Part shown: in pieces, positions 1 to 7,372 of the stretch
Layout of the letters: each line of letters starts with the position of its first letter
Numbering within the stretch: the stretch's first letter is position 1
Origin: a virus
Virus record (IMG/VR): IMGVR_UViG_3300029787_000279
Span: 1-26,187 of that record
DNA: 26,187 nt
Reading direction: 5' to 3' (one strand)
Made by a program: the position numbers and the translations under genes
The notes under the pieces: model-generated
Told to the model about the DNA's origin: nothing
Database searches by the model: none
What the model saw: the letters and a program-made list of their open reading frames with translations, nothing else

Positions 1-717
1 GAGCGGTCCAATTGCTAAATTAATATCACGCCCTCCTACCTCTATTGTTAATCTTGTAATTGTTCCTGCAAAATCAAAACCCCCTGTGTATTCTTGATAT
101 CCACTTGTAACACCAGATTCTGACAGAATGTCTGTTCCTGAAAAAACACTTGTATTGCCGTTTTTTCCTGTAATGTGCATATAGATACGATCCTCAGCGT
201 CTCTTTTATCTACTTTTATAGAATAGTTTGTTCTACCCCCATTTTTTACATCAAGTGAAGATATATCTACAGTTTGAATAAAGGTGGTTCCCATTCCACT
301 TACACCTTGTGTCGAGGTTGAATTACCTGATCCAGTAATTTGTGCACATTTATCTGAGCCTAATTCATAACAAGAATTACCTGAAGGCATACTAGCAGGA
401 CCTTGACCACCCCAATCAATATCCATATCTCCCTCTTTACTAGAAGATACAAAATTATTGTTACCATCAAGAATATCTCCTGAGTCTTCATTTGTAGTTG
501 TTACTGTCGTTGTTGTAGTGGTGGTTTCTGTGGTTACAGTATGACCATCAGCTTCATATTCAATTGATTCTGTTTCTGTTATTACAATTGTTTCTTCTAC
601 TCCAGGTGTACAAACTCCTGTAGCAGTTACTGGACACTCAGCTCTAAGGGAAGAAGGTAACGATACCAGAGTGCATAACCATAGCAGCAATAATAAATTT
701 CGCCAGTTTTGCTCCAT
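1..717 (-). CDS. Secreted/virion-associated protein, N-terminal 239 aa (runs off window)
   Basis: An open frame runs from ATG at 717 to the window edge without a stop (239 codons), so the C-terminus is missing. AAGGAG lies at good spacing upstream. The N-terminus is a clear signal peptide: a short charged start, a Leu-rich core (residues 8-20), then SLRA before ECP. Next comes a Thr-rich stretch (about residues 50-75), then a Gly/Ser/Asp-rich part with Cys in GNSCYELGSDKC, which suggests an extracytoplasmic or beta-rich virion protein. It overlaps the end of the preceding gene by 74 nt in another frame. I do not recognise the family; position after the capsid genes suggests a structural or envelope-directed role. 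Confidence 0.75.
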   Translation of the reverse strand, partial: MEQNWRNLLLLLWLCTLVSLPSSLRAECPVTATGVCTPGVEETIVITETESIEYEADGHTVTTETTTTTTTVTTTNEDSGDILDGNNNFVSSSKEGDMDIDWGGQGPASMPSGNSCYELGSDKCAQITGSGNSTSTQGVSGMGTTFIQTVDISSLDVKNGGRTNYSIKVDKRDAEDRIYMHITGKNGNTSVFSGTDILSESGVTSGYQEYTGGFDFAGTITRLTIEVGGRDINLAIGPL

Positions 718-1201
718 CGCTCTCGACTCCTTCTTTAACTTTTATTTGATTAATCTCATCATTCCATTTTGCATAGACAACACTACCCTCTGGAATCATG
801 TCCATATTTTCTTTCCAGCCCGTTTCAGCATCTTGACCAATAGAACCCATGTATGGACACGGGGTGCCTGCCATAGTCATGCTGTCAAAAACACGTGGAT
901 CTTGACATAATATTGACACAGATGCCACTTTCATGCCTGAAGCATATAATGATCTTGCTAATTTTATTCTTTCACAGTTTTCATCAGTGACGGTAATCCC
1001 GCTACTAATTCCGAGGATCTGGGTCTGCACGGCGCCCGCTACTGCCGTCTTACAAACATCAGAATTGTTTACAACAACACTAGGTGAATTTGCAGTTGGT
1101 GGTGTGTTATTTGTAACAACGGTAGAACTTACAGTATTAGTTTCAGCAAAAACTTGTGTTGATATAAATAATAAAACAATAATTAATCTTAACATTTCCA
1201 T
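644..1201 (-). CDS. Signal-peptide protein with paired cysteines, unknown function
   Basis: This 185-aa protein has a signal peptide (LRLIIVLLFISTQVFA, cleavage probably after VFA). A Thr/Asn/Pro-rich linker follows, then a compact domain with Cys in SDVCK, ENCER, ILCQD and TPCPYMG. It is probably exported and disulphide-bonded. AGGAG precedes the start; the second Met (1195) has better spacing than the first (1201), so either may be used. I recall similar small cysteine-containing proteins in marine cyanophages and pelagiphages, without known function. It overlaps the preceding gene's end and shares 74 nt with the next gene, so the two exported proteins are translationally linked. Confidence 0.75.
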   Translation of the reverse strand: MEMLRLIIVLLFISTQVFAETNTVSSTVVTNNTPPTANSPSVVVNNSDVCKTAVAGAVQTQILGISSGITVTDENCERIKLARSLYASGMKVASVSILCQDPRVFDSMTMAGTPCPYMGSIGQDAETGWKENMDMIPEGSVVYAKWNDEINQIKVKEGVESDGAKLAKFIIAAMVMHSGIVTFFP

Positions 1202-1473
1202 CTTCTCCTAGCTTGTCTTAATCTAGAGTTTGGATCTTTAGCTGCTTTTGGAAATTTTTTCATTTGTCCTGCACTTCTAGCACAAAAAGACTTTCTTCGC
1301 TTTGCGTCTTTTGAGCCCTTTTTAACTTTACCTGTTACGGCTGTTTTTAATTTAGAACCAGGATTGTCTCTTCTATATTTTGCGACACCAGCCGCCGTCA
1401 TTCCCGCCCCTTTTTTAGTAGGGCGGAAATACTTTTTAGTTTTTGGCGGCTGTTTGTCTCTTTTTCTAGCCAT
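1189..1473 (-). CDS. Small Lys/Arg-rich conserved phage protein (DUF6321-like)
   Basis: This 94-aa, very basic protein contains the stretches GMTAAGVAKYRRDNPGSKLK, RRKSFCARSAGQMK and AKDPNSRLRQARRRWKC. I recognise this pattern from many marine phages and tentatively match it to the family called DUF6321. Its function is not known. The charge (over one third Lys plus Arg) points to nucleic acid or capsid-lumen binding. The start ATG overlaps the preceding stop (TAATG), so translation is probably coupled. The neighbours are virion genes. Confidence 0.8.
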   Translation of the reverse strand: MARKRDKQPPKTKKYFRPTKKGAGMTAAGVAKYRRDNPGSKLKTAVTGKVKKGSKDAKRRKSFCARSAGQMKKFPKAAKDPNSRLRQARRRWKC

Positions 1474-1889
1474 TAGCTTAACGATTCATACCTCTTTATG
1501 CATTCAAGCATAATAAATGTAGAGTCATTTGCTGTTTGGACAGGTATGGTAATTTTTATATCACCAGTCACACCAGTTGATCTTGGATTTGTAATACCTC
1601 CAAAGGAGCTAAAATCATAATCCGTATCACCATTTAAAAGTATAGCTGTATCATCTGTACTTGCATCAAAAGCAACCAAAGCTGAATCGTTTTGTGCAGT
1701 TGTTGAAATATTACAGTGAACTTTTTCAATGTCTAAATAAGTGCAAGCCTGACCAAGTTTGTTAGCAGTTAAACCAGATGCATCAATAGTGGTTACACCA
1801 CCATTACTGCCATCACTAATGTGGTTAAAACTAAATACAAATCTACGATCCGTATCAATTACAGTTCTAGTTACAGGTGCGTAAGCCAT
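1473..1889 (-). CDS. Putative virion structural protein
   Basis: This 138-aa, Thr/Asp/Ala-rich protein has predicted beta-strand character and no membrane segment. GGAG stands 7-8 nt before the ATG (AGGAGTAAACAATG). It begins MAYAPVTRTVIDTDRRFVF and carries two cysteines (ACTYLD, VHCNIS). It lies between other proteins of capsid or decoration composition and just after the capsid operon, so a structural role is inferred. I cannot assign a family. Confidence 0.65.
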   Translation of the reverse strand: MAYAPVTRTVIDTDRRFVFSFNHISDGSNGGVTTIDASGLTANKLGQACTYLDIEKVHCNISTTAQNDSALVAFDASTDDTAILLNGDTDYDFSSFGGITNPRSTGVTGDIKITIPVQTANDSTFIMLECIKRYESLS

Positions 1890-1898
1890 TGTTTACTC

Positions 1899-2621
1899 CT
1901 ATCTTTCAACTATAGCACTTACGTAATCTACTGTTAATGACTTAGCTGCTGCCGCTCCCGCTTGAATTGCAAGTGTTACAGTCAACTCTTCATTATCTGG
2001 TAAATTAGTATTAGCTACTTTTACTGGTGCTGCATTATTAATTGAATAATAAATTGCAGATCTATCAGGATCTATAAAAAATGAAGCAGTAACAAAAGTA
2101 TCATCTACCATAGTGTGTATTCCAGCGTCTTCTGTTTCAGTAGAATCTTTTTCTACTACAAAATCAAGATTTGTATCGCCGTCATCTTTACCGAAAAATA
2201 CTCCATCACTTACGCCATCAATCGCAGTTGAGTCTGTGATTGTTAAGCCTAAAAGCATGTCAGATTGTGTTGCATCACTTAATTTAAATCTTGCAGAGAA
2301 GTAAGCTTTTTTACTTGTGCTTAATTTAAACGCTTCGCCTTTAAGTTGTAACTCCTCTGAATCATTATCAGCATCGTTAGTTGTAATTAATAAAGCACCT
2401 CCAGCCGAGCTGGTAGCTTGTATAACTTCACCTGAGTCTCCGCCAGCGTCTGTTGATGTAATCGTCCAGTCCGTTGCAGTATATGTCATGAAGTCATTAA
2501 AATATCCGTAGAATGTTTGATCTGACGGATATGGTAAGAACATTGGTTGATTCTTTTTTGCTTCAGTAACATCAGTGTTACCAGCCCATAGAATCATGTT
2601 CTGAAAATGTGGGTTAGCCAT
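1899..2621 (-). CDS. Putative virion protein, beta-rich (240 aa)
   Basis: The 240-aa product starts MANPHFQNMILWAGNTDV and is rich in Thr, Ala and Asp with alternating hydrophobic residues. A central part (about residues 45-235, running through KKAYFSARFKLSD and ending LTVDYVSAIVER) looks like a concanavalin-like beta-sandwich, as in phage fibre or head-decoration proteins; this is inference from pattern only. AAGGAGG precedes the start. It is the first gene after the terminator that closes the capsid operon, so it may have its own promoter. Confidence 0.7.
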   Translation of the reverse strand: MANPHFQNMILWAGNTDVTEAKKNQPMFLPYPSDQTFYGYFNDFMTYTATDWTITSTDAGGDSGEVIQATSSAGGALLITTNDADNDSEELQLKGEAFKLSTSKKAYFSARFKLSDATQSDMLLGLTITDSTAIDGVSDGVFFGKDDGDTNLDFVVEKDSTETEDAGIHTMVDDTFVTASFFIDPDRSAIYYSINNAAPVKVANTNLPDNEELTVTLAIQAGAAAAKSLTVDYVSAIVER

Positions 2622-2717
2622 ATAGCCTCCTTGGTTGTATAGCCCTCGTCATGCAGTCTCTATACACGTCTGCCTAGCCAGTGTGCACGACTAAATTAAT
2701 CTAGGATACTTGTGATT

Positions 2718-2746
2718 AATATAAAATAAAAAAGGCGCTCTTACAA
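2718..2746 (-). promoter_or_regulatory. Possible promoter inside the capsid terminator
   Basis: On the minus strand TTGTAA (2746-2741) and TATATT (2723-2718) are 17 bp apart. The -35 element matches only 4 of 6 consensus bases and lies in the terminator loop/stem. It would supply RNA for the block from 2621 leftward. It is only a candidate, but the following leader of about 90 nt has no other obvious signal. Confidence 0.35.
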
Positions 2747-2757
2747 GCGCCCTTTTT
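2731..2757 (-). terminator. Rho-independent terminator after the major capsid gene
   Basis: GGCGCT (2734-2739) pairs perfectly with AGCGCC (2746-2751) around a 6-nt loop. A-rich and T-rich flanks make it bidirectional; on the minus strand TTTTTT follows directly. It sits 23 nt beyond the capsid stop codon, the expected end of the head operon transcript. Confidence 0.85.
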
Positions 2758-2779
2758 CCTAAGAAAGATTTAGTAAATT

Positions 2780-3682
2780 TTATGAACCTTGAGATCCATA
2801 AACACATCTTGGATCTGAGAAACCAAAGCTGTATCTTTCACGTGCTTTATATCTCATGTTTCCAGTGTCAAAGTCACCTTCCATACCAGTGGTAAGTGGT
2901 GCTCTTACAAAGTGTTTGAATCCATTAGTGCCATCAGTTTTGATGAAGTATGCATCAGTATCAGATAGATAGTGGTTAATTGTGTAACCATCTGGTAGCA
3001 TACCCATGTTTCTGAGTGCATTGATATCATTGTCAGATGTACCAACTCTAAGAGTAGAATTTAATATTCTATCAGCTACAAATTGAATGTTTACTGGGAT
3101 GATTAATTTTCTTCCCTGCATTGCAATTTTAAGTCCTCTTTCATCGATAAATGCTGCAATATCAATCATTGCTTGCTCTAATGAGGTTTCGTTCAAATCA
3201 GCGTCAGTTGAACTTCTGTTTGAAAAAGTTCCACCTAAAGCAGTTGGGTGAGCTGTGTTTACTAATGAAACACCATCACCGCCAGCAGTTGCAAATGCAT
3301 TATTTAAAATGTTCGCAGCTTTTACTTGCTTTGTGTACGCCATTGAGCGTGCCAATGATCTAGTATATCTAGCAGATAAAGTGTCGTAAAGATTGTCTTC
3401 GACTGCTTCCTCAGTTAAACTGAATGCTAAAGCAACAGTTTCGTGAGAATATCTAGCTGTAAATGATTCTTGTGCAGTATCAAACTGTACAGCTGAACCT
3501 TCTTGTTTTACAGCAGCTTCGCCAAATCCAACTAACATTACTTCTTCTTCAAAAGCTCTGTCACTAGTTTCTTGGTCAAATATTTCTGCATGCTCGTTCT
3601 CATAACGAGAATACTCCATTCCGAACAGGGCGTTAAGGCCAGGTTCTAGTTCTTTAGCCAGTTGGGCTCTATTAATTGCCAT
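2780..3682 (-). CDS. Major capsid protein
   Basis: This 300-aa protein is the expected size for an HK97-fold major capsid protein. An N-terminal alpha-helical part (LEPGLNALFG...) leads to a segment with repeated Glu and to SFTARYSHETVALAFSLTEE. Next are a long helix (TRSLARSMAYTKQVKAANIL), an AHPTALGG loop with an N-arm-like region, and a C-terminal RYSFGFSDPRCVYGS. This is the layout of marine podovirus/siphovirus capsid proteins I recall. GGAG precedes the ATG. It follows scaffold and decoration genes and is directly followed by a strong terminator, the usual position for a highly expressed capsid gene. Assignment rests on pattern and context. Confidence 0.85.
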   Translation of the reverse strand: MAINRAQLAKELEPGLNALFGMEYSRYENEHAEIFDQETSDRAFEEEVMLVGFGEAAVKQEGSAVQFDTAQESFTARYSHETVALAFSLTEEAVEDNLYDTLSARYTRSLARSMAYTKQVKAANILNNAFATAGGDGVSLVNTAHPTALGGTFSNRSSTDADLNETSLEQAMIDIAAFIDERGLKIAMQGRKLIIPVNIQFVADRILNSTLRVGTSDNDINALRNMGMLPDGYTINHYLSDTDAYFIKTDGTNGFKHFVRAPLTTGMEGDFDTGNMRYKARERYSFGFSDPRCVYGSQGS

Positions 3683-3691
3683 AACCTACTC

Positions 3692-4276
3692 CTATAGTCC
3701 TGCAGTTCCAGTACCACCGCTCATATCATGGTTATTAATTTTCACGACAAAAACAGAGTTATTCGCAGTTGCGTCATTACTCGGTACGTCATAAAAATCA
3801 ATCAACTTCACCTGAAGTGCAGCAGTAGTATTTTTAGAACTTGAATCAATTTCTACACCGGAAATACCCGTAGTGGTAGAACCAGCGCCAAAAACTAGAT
3901 CACAGTTTTGGTTTAAATCAGCAGCAACTAGAGTGCTCACAGCTGAGTCTTGCTGAGCAATATATAATTGATCAGGGTCGTCAGCTACAAATGCAATCGC
4001 ATCTGATGCAGCCGTTCCGTTAGGGAACGTGTTATTAAATCTAGGCTTGCTTGTGGATGGATCTGTATAGAAACATCCCATAAATACTCCTCTTATTGGG
4101 TCGCCAGCAGTTGCTACGACGATTGAACCGTCGGCAGCTGGTTTAACTGGATCACCAGTAAAAATTCCGCCTGCGCCACTTGTGATAGAGTATTTAGTAG
4201 TACCTGTTGTTCCGCCAGGGGCAGAACCAACTTTGGCTATCGGTCTAAGACCGAATGCCTGATCTATGTTAGCCAT
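3692..4276 (-). CDS. Head decoration-like protein
   Basis: This 194-aa protein is rich in Gly, Ala, Thr and Asp, starting MANIDQAFGLRPIAKVGSAP. The opening (MANxDxxFGLRPV-like) is shared by many small phage proteins encoded just upstream of the capsid gene in marine phages. It is a beta-rich protein with no membrane segment or catalytic motif, consistent with a capsid stabiliser. The Shine-Dalgarno sequence (GGAGAC) is part of an inverted repeat (see 4281-4303). The gene ends 9 nt before the capsid ATG. Confidence 0.7.
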   Translation of the reverse strand: MANIDQAFGLRPIAKVGSAPGGTTGTTKYSITSGAGGIFTGDPVKPAADGSIVVATAGDPIRGVFMGCFYTDPSTSKPRFNNTFPNGTAASDAIAFVADDPDQLYIAQQDSAVSTLVAADLNQNCDLVFGAGSTTTGISGVEIDSSSKNTTAALQVKLIDFYDVPSNDATANNSVFVVKINNHDMSGGTGTAGL

Positions 4277-4280
4277 AGTA

Positions 4281-4303
4281 GTCTCCTAAATTATTTTGGA
4301 GAC
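4281..4303 (-). promoter_or_regulatory. Hairpin that can hide the ribosome binding site
   Basis: On the minus strand GTCTCC (4303-4298) is perfectly complementary to GGAGAC (4286-4281), with three more A-T pairs possible inside. GGAG here is the ribosome binding site for the gene starting at 4276, so the fold would sequester it. It could set translation of the decoration protein relative to capsid. Confidence 0.45.
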
Positions 4304-4317
4304 AATGATCTTACCAA

Positions 4318-4782
4318 TTAAGACTTCTTGCCACCAAAAGTTACTCTGCTCTGCCTCTCTTGAGAGATTGGCATCGCTGGGTGCTCGTCTTTGTGTAGAT
4401 CTTGTTCAATAGCATTTGTCTTGTCATTTGTAAGATTACGGAAATATTCATCCCGATCCTCTTTTACTTCAACAGGACATCGCATTAAAATTAATCCGCC
4501 TGTTCCTATAGTACCTTTGTACTTGCCGTCAGCTACAGATGGTAAATCCATTCTGTCTGGATATTCACTTGCTTGCACAAGTTCATAACCGCTTCGTAAT
4601 CTTCCAATGACGTTTTTTTCGTCTTGTTGACCACGATATTCAGCTCGTACCCACCTGTGGTGATAACCCTCTGGTGGTTCTGGTGCGTCTAGGTTTGATG
4701 GAGGAACCCACCCTCTTTTTCGAGTCACCTTTTCACGGGTTTCTTGTTTGCGTGATAAGTTTTTTATGCCTTTTGTACTCAT
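4318..4782 (-). CDS. Conserved head-region protein of unknown function
   Basis: This 154-aa hydrophilic protein begins MSTKGIKNLSRKQETREK. It then has WVPPSNLDAPEPPEGYHHRW, RLRSGYELVQASEYP, and TGGLILMRCPVEVKEDRDEYF. I recall this arrangement (Pro-rich opening, HRWVRAE, GYE-V motifs) from unnamed proteins between scaffold and capsid in marine phages. Its role is not established; head completion or assembly is a guess. The start is sound: AAGGAGG lies 6 nt before the ATG, and the preceding gene ends at the base before it. Confidence 0.7.
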   Translation of the reverse strand: MSTKGIKNLSRKQETREKVTRKRGWVPPSNLDAPEPPEGYHHRWVRAEYRGQQDEKNVIGRLRSGYELVQASEYPDRMDLPSVADGKYKGTIGTGGLILMRCPVEVKEDRDEYFRNLTNDKTNAIEQDLHKDEHPAMPISQERQSRVTFGGKKS

Positions 4783-5745
4783 TTAAGCCTCCTTCACGTG
4801 TTTTGCGTACTCTTCAAGTGGCACACCAAGTTTTTTTGCAATAGCTACCTGTGACGGTGTGAGTTTCACAGTGCGGCGCCCTGACGGCGATGTTCTAACA
4901 GCAGAAGCCACTTTTTGTGACCTCGGTTTGTTGACCTCCCCTCCATCCGAAAACTTATGGGGAAACTCTTGTCGTATACGTTTATCTATCTGTTTATAAT
5001 ACTCATCGTCAGTTGGATCAATACCTTCTTGAACTAATTTATTATGAATATCATAAGCAGTATATGTCATGGCATTATCTGTGCCAAACCATTTGTTTTG
5101 ATCTGCCCAAGCTACTGCCTTTGGATCAAACTCTCTTTCAGGTTGTGCTTGTGCTTGACCACCTAGTTCAGCTTGCATTACTTGTTCAAAATCATCCTCT
5201 TTTTGAGTCTCCATTTGAGTTTTTCTCTGTAATGCCTTTGCTTTTGAAACTTTTAGTCTTTCATCTTCAATAGTTAATCTGCCTATTTCTTGTTGAGCAG
5301 CAACTTGTTTTTCAACATCTTGAGCCTGTATTGCAGCCTGTAAGGCTCTTGTTGCAAACTCTTTTTGACTAAGAATTGCTTTTTCTCTGTCTGCCAAGGT
5401 AGTATCAGTAAGATTAACATTCTGCACATTTGCAGCTTTAAATTTGTCATTAATTTTTTTTGCGTAGTCAATAGCAGCTTTCTCTCTCCGCTCTGCTTCA
5501 CGCATTTTTCTTGTAAGCTTATCAATACGTTTTTGTACATTTTGACTATAATCTTCAAGCTCACTTTCTTTTGTTTCTTCTGTAGGTGCTTCAGCTTGTT
5601 CTTGCACTTGCTCTACTTGCACTTCAGCTTCTTTAGTCTCTTTCTTCTCTTCTGTTTTTTCAGGGTTGACTGTAACCTCGACTGGATCGCCCGAAGTATC
5701 TATCGGTACCATCTTGTCTTGCTCTGATTGCACTTGTGGTTGCAT
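4783..5745 (-). CDS. Capsid scaffolding protein
   Basis: This protein is about 320 aa. Its first 70 residues are very acidic and Glu/Gln-rich (EEKKETKEAEVQ, EAPTEETKESELEDY). A long charged helix with coiled-coil periodicity follows (residues about 70-190, KRIDKLTRKMREAERREKAA onward). The basic C-terminal tail (TVKLTPSQVAIAKKLGVPLE) is helical, as expected for the capsid-binding end of a scaffold. I chose ATG 5745 because GGAGAAG stands 6-7 nt before it; an in-frame ATG at 5757 lacks any binding site. It lies upstream of capsid genes, as scaffolds do. Confidence 0.8.
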   Translation of the reverse strand: MQPQVQSEQDKMVPIDTSGDPVEVTVNPEKTEEKKETKEAEVQVEQVQEQAEAPTEETKESELEDYSQNVQKRIDKLTRKMREAERREKAAIDYAKKINDKFKAANVQNVNLTDTTLADREKAILSQKEFATRALQAAIQAQDVEKQVAAQQEIGRLTIEDERLKVSKAKALQRKTQMETQKEDDFEQVMQAELGGQAQAQPEREFDPKAVAWADQNKWFGTDNAMTYTAYDIHNKLVQEGIDPTDDEYYKQIDKRIRQEFPHKFSDGGEVNKPRSQKVASAVRTSPSGRRTVKLTPSQVAIAKKLGVPLEEYAKHVKEA

Positions 5746-5759
5746 AGACTTCTCCATGT

Positions 5760-6167
5760 TTATAAAATGTTAGCTGGCAATATATCTCGAGGATCATCTA
5801 TGACAGCCAGTATTTCATCGTCATTAATAATCCTTAACTCACCACCATCAATCCTAATTCTGGATCCTGCGTAACGAGTAATTAATACCCAATCGTCCAC
5901 TTTACACCAAGGGCCGCTGGGAAACTTATCTTTATCTTTATATGCTTCTGGTCCTATTTTAAGAACTTTACATATGTTTGTTGTTAGTTGAGATTCTTGA
6001 ACAGTGTCATCAGTTAATATAATTCCTGATTTTGTTTTAGATTCTAATTTAAGTGGAAATAATGTTAATCTATATCCTGTCGGATTAGGAACTTTTTCAA
6101 GTTCTTTTTTCTGTTTTTCTACAGCTTTACCGTCCCATACATGTTTCGGCACAATTAGTTTATTCAT
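5760..6167 (-). CDS. GroES-like phage co-chaperonin
   Basis: This 135-aa protein shows the GroES fold signature. PTGYRLTLFPL is the first strand. KTKSGIILTDDTVQESQL resembles the GroEL-binding mobile loop with its Ile-Ile-Leu tripeptide. CKVDDWVLITRYAG and ELRIINDDEILAVIDD are the later strands. By analogy with T4 gp31, it probably caps host GroEL so that the capsid protein can fold. It is longer than bacterial GroES (about 97 aa) at both ends. The start is ATG 6167, preceded by GGAG at 8 nt; an upstream TTG (6173) is less likely. It overlaps the preceding gene by 8 nt and leads straight into scaffold. Confidence 0.85.
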   Translation of the reverse strand: MNKLIVPKHVWDGKAVEKQKKELEKVPNPTGYRLTLFPLKLESKTKSGIILTDDTVQESQLTTNICKVLKIGPEAYKDKDKFPSGPWCKVDDWVLITRYAGSRIRIDGGELRIINDDEILAVIDDPRDILPANIL

Positions 6168-6357
6168 CGTCAAGCTCCGTTTTCTTAAGCAGGTCCGTGA
6201 GTTCCTGTTCCTCTTGTTTTAGTGCTGCGAGTTTGCCAGTCAGATACTTGTAATCTTCCCAACTTTTACACAGTCCTCCCAGTATAGACTGTTCTACTTG
6301 CTTTTGTCTATCTATTAATTCTTTTTTATAATAACTAAAGAAATTTTCTATGCGCAT
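6160..6357 (-). CDS. Small coiled-coil protein, unknown
   Basis: The 65-aa product is nearly all helix: MRIENFFSYYKKELIDRQKQ, one Cys in GGLCKSWEDYKYL, then a heptad-like KLAALKQEEQELTDLLKK. Similar short proteins with LTGK at this position occur in marine phages; none has a known role that I can name. It overlaps the lysozyme stop and the GroES-like start by a few bases, so it is tightly coupled to both. Confidence 0.7.
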   Translation of the reverse strand: MRIENFFSYYKKELIDRQKQVEQSILGGLCKSWEDYKYLTGKLAALKQEEQELTDLLKKTELDDE

Positions 6358-6785
6358 GATCTCATTTGGTTAGCCATTGCTTTTGCACGATTAGGTGTCT
6401 GTTTACTCCACTTTGAGTCTAGCATCTCGTAACTTGCACCCACATAATTGAGTTCTGCTAACGCTTTCCACATGTTCTTAAACTTAGATACACCTGTACG
6501 GCCAAGCTGAAATACCATCTCTATAATAATTTCTTGTGCTTTCTCATCAATATCCGTGCACCCGTGTTCTTCCATTAAACTTTGTGCGCTACGTATTGAT
6601 TCTTGTAAATCTTTTTGAAGTATTTCCATAAGAAAAGACTCTTCATACTCTTTATCGTCTTCCCAAAAATCTTCGACGCAAAGATGACCTACGCCAACCG
6701 TGCGCTTTCCAAGGGTATCAAGGTAAACTTTATTTCGGTACCCTTCGTGTTTCTTTACTGATTCTAATAATCTTTCTGAATTCAT
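6348..6785 (-). CDS. Endolysin, T4-type lysozyme (glycoside hydrolase family 24)
   Basis: This 145-aa muramidase should cleave the N-acetylmuramic acid to N-acetylglucosamine bond of peptidoglycan at lysis. The catalytic triad is visible with T4 lysozyme spacing: Glu14 in KHEGYRNK, Asp23 in VYLDTLG, and Thr29 in KRTVGVGHL (T4: E11, D20, T26). Later family features are MVFQLGRTGVSKFKNM and the end SKWSKQTPNRAKAMANQM. There is no signal peptide, so release across the membrane would need a holin; candidates are encoded at 9677-10195. The ATG overlaps the preceding stop (ATGA). Confidence 0.93.
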   Translation of the reverse strand: MNSERLLESVKKHEGYRNKVYLDTLGKRTVGVGHLCVEDFWEDDKEYEESFLMEILQKDLQESIRSAQSLMEEHGCTDIDEKAQEIIIEMVFQLGRTGVSKFKNMWKALAELNYVGASYEMLDSKWSKQTPNRAKAMANQMRSCA

Positions 6786-7372
6786 TTTTTTTCCTCCTTA
6801 AACCATGCTGGTAAACCTAAGAAAGGCCTTCCATCATATTTGTTAGTGTTATTAAATTCTCCATTCTTTTCATTGTAATGTAAAAAAACTTGAGCACAAT
6901 TGTTACCCATAAACGGCTCTCTCCAATGCTCAATCTCGTGACCTCTATATATTAACATGTCACCTGGATTAAGTAAAATCTCCTCACTGTCTAAAAATAT
7001 TGGCCACATTTCTCCTCCTAAATTCATAGTGCAAGATACCTCGCAAGAGGGTCTATCTATGTGTTTTTTTAGTTCATCACCTTTTTTATATATTCTAGCG
7101 TAAGAATAGGTTTCAATAAGACTAGCTTGAGTTTCTATCTCCATCAATGGTTTAATTTGCTGTAATAAAGTTTCCATAACTAAATCACTATAATGAGAAT
7201 AAGTGTTAGGAACTTGTGGGTCATCCCAACGTCCCCATTCCTCTGCAAATGGTGATATGTATTTAGACTCAAAAAAATATAGAACTACTTTTCTTTTATT
7301 TAAAAAATATAGATAAATGAAATCAGCTAATTCTCTTGATATCGCTTGTTTAATTAATTTATATGTTTTCAT
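6782..7372 (-). CDS. 2OG-Fe(II) oxygenase (first of three in the window), variant
   Basis: This 196-aa protein has the double-stranded beta-helix signature of prolyl-4-hydroxylase-like dioxygenases. It contains RIYKKGDELKKHIDRPSCEV with the iron-binding His104-x-Asp106, then LLNPGDMLIYRGHEIEHW with the distal His (145 or 149), then CAQVFLHYN. The usual 2-oxoglutarate-binding Arg about 10 residues after the distal His is not obvious; Gln161 is near that place, so it may bind its cosubstrate differently. The substrate is unknown. The start ATG overlaps the stop of the second oxygenase, and its own stop overlaps the lysozyme start. Confidence 0.8.
   Translation of the reverse strand: MKTYKLIKQAISRELADFIYLYFLNKRKVVLYFFESKYISPFAEEWGRWDDPQVPNTYSHYSDLVMETLLQQIKPLMEIETQASLIETYSYARIYKKGDELKKHIDRPSCEVSCTMNLGGEMWPIFLDSEEILLNPGDMLIYRGHEIEHWREPFMGNNCAQVFLHYNEKNGEFNNTNKYDGRPFLGLPAWFKEEKK

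Noticed and set aside
671-910. Plus-strand open frames (also at 933, 2113, 5365, 8013, 8171, 14-16 kb, 21087, 21771)
   Set aside because: They lie opposite well-supported minus-strand genes or in repeat DNA, lack ribosome binding sites, and have the low-complexity composition expected of antisense frames.
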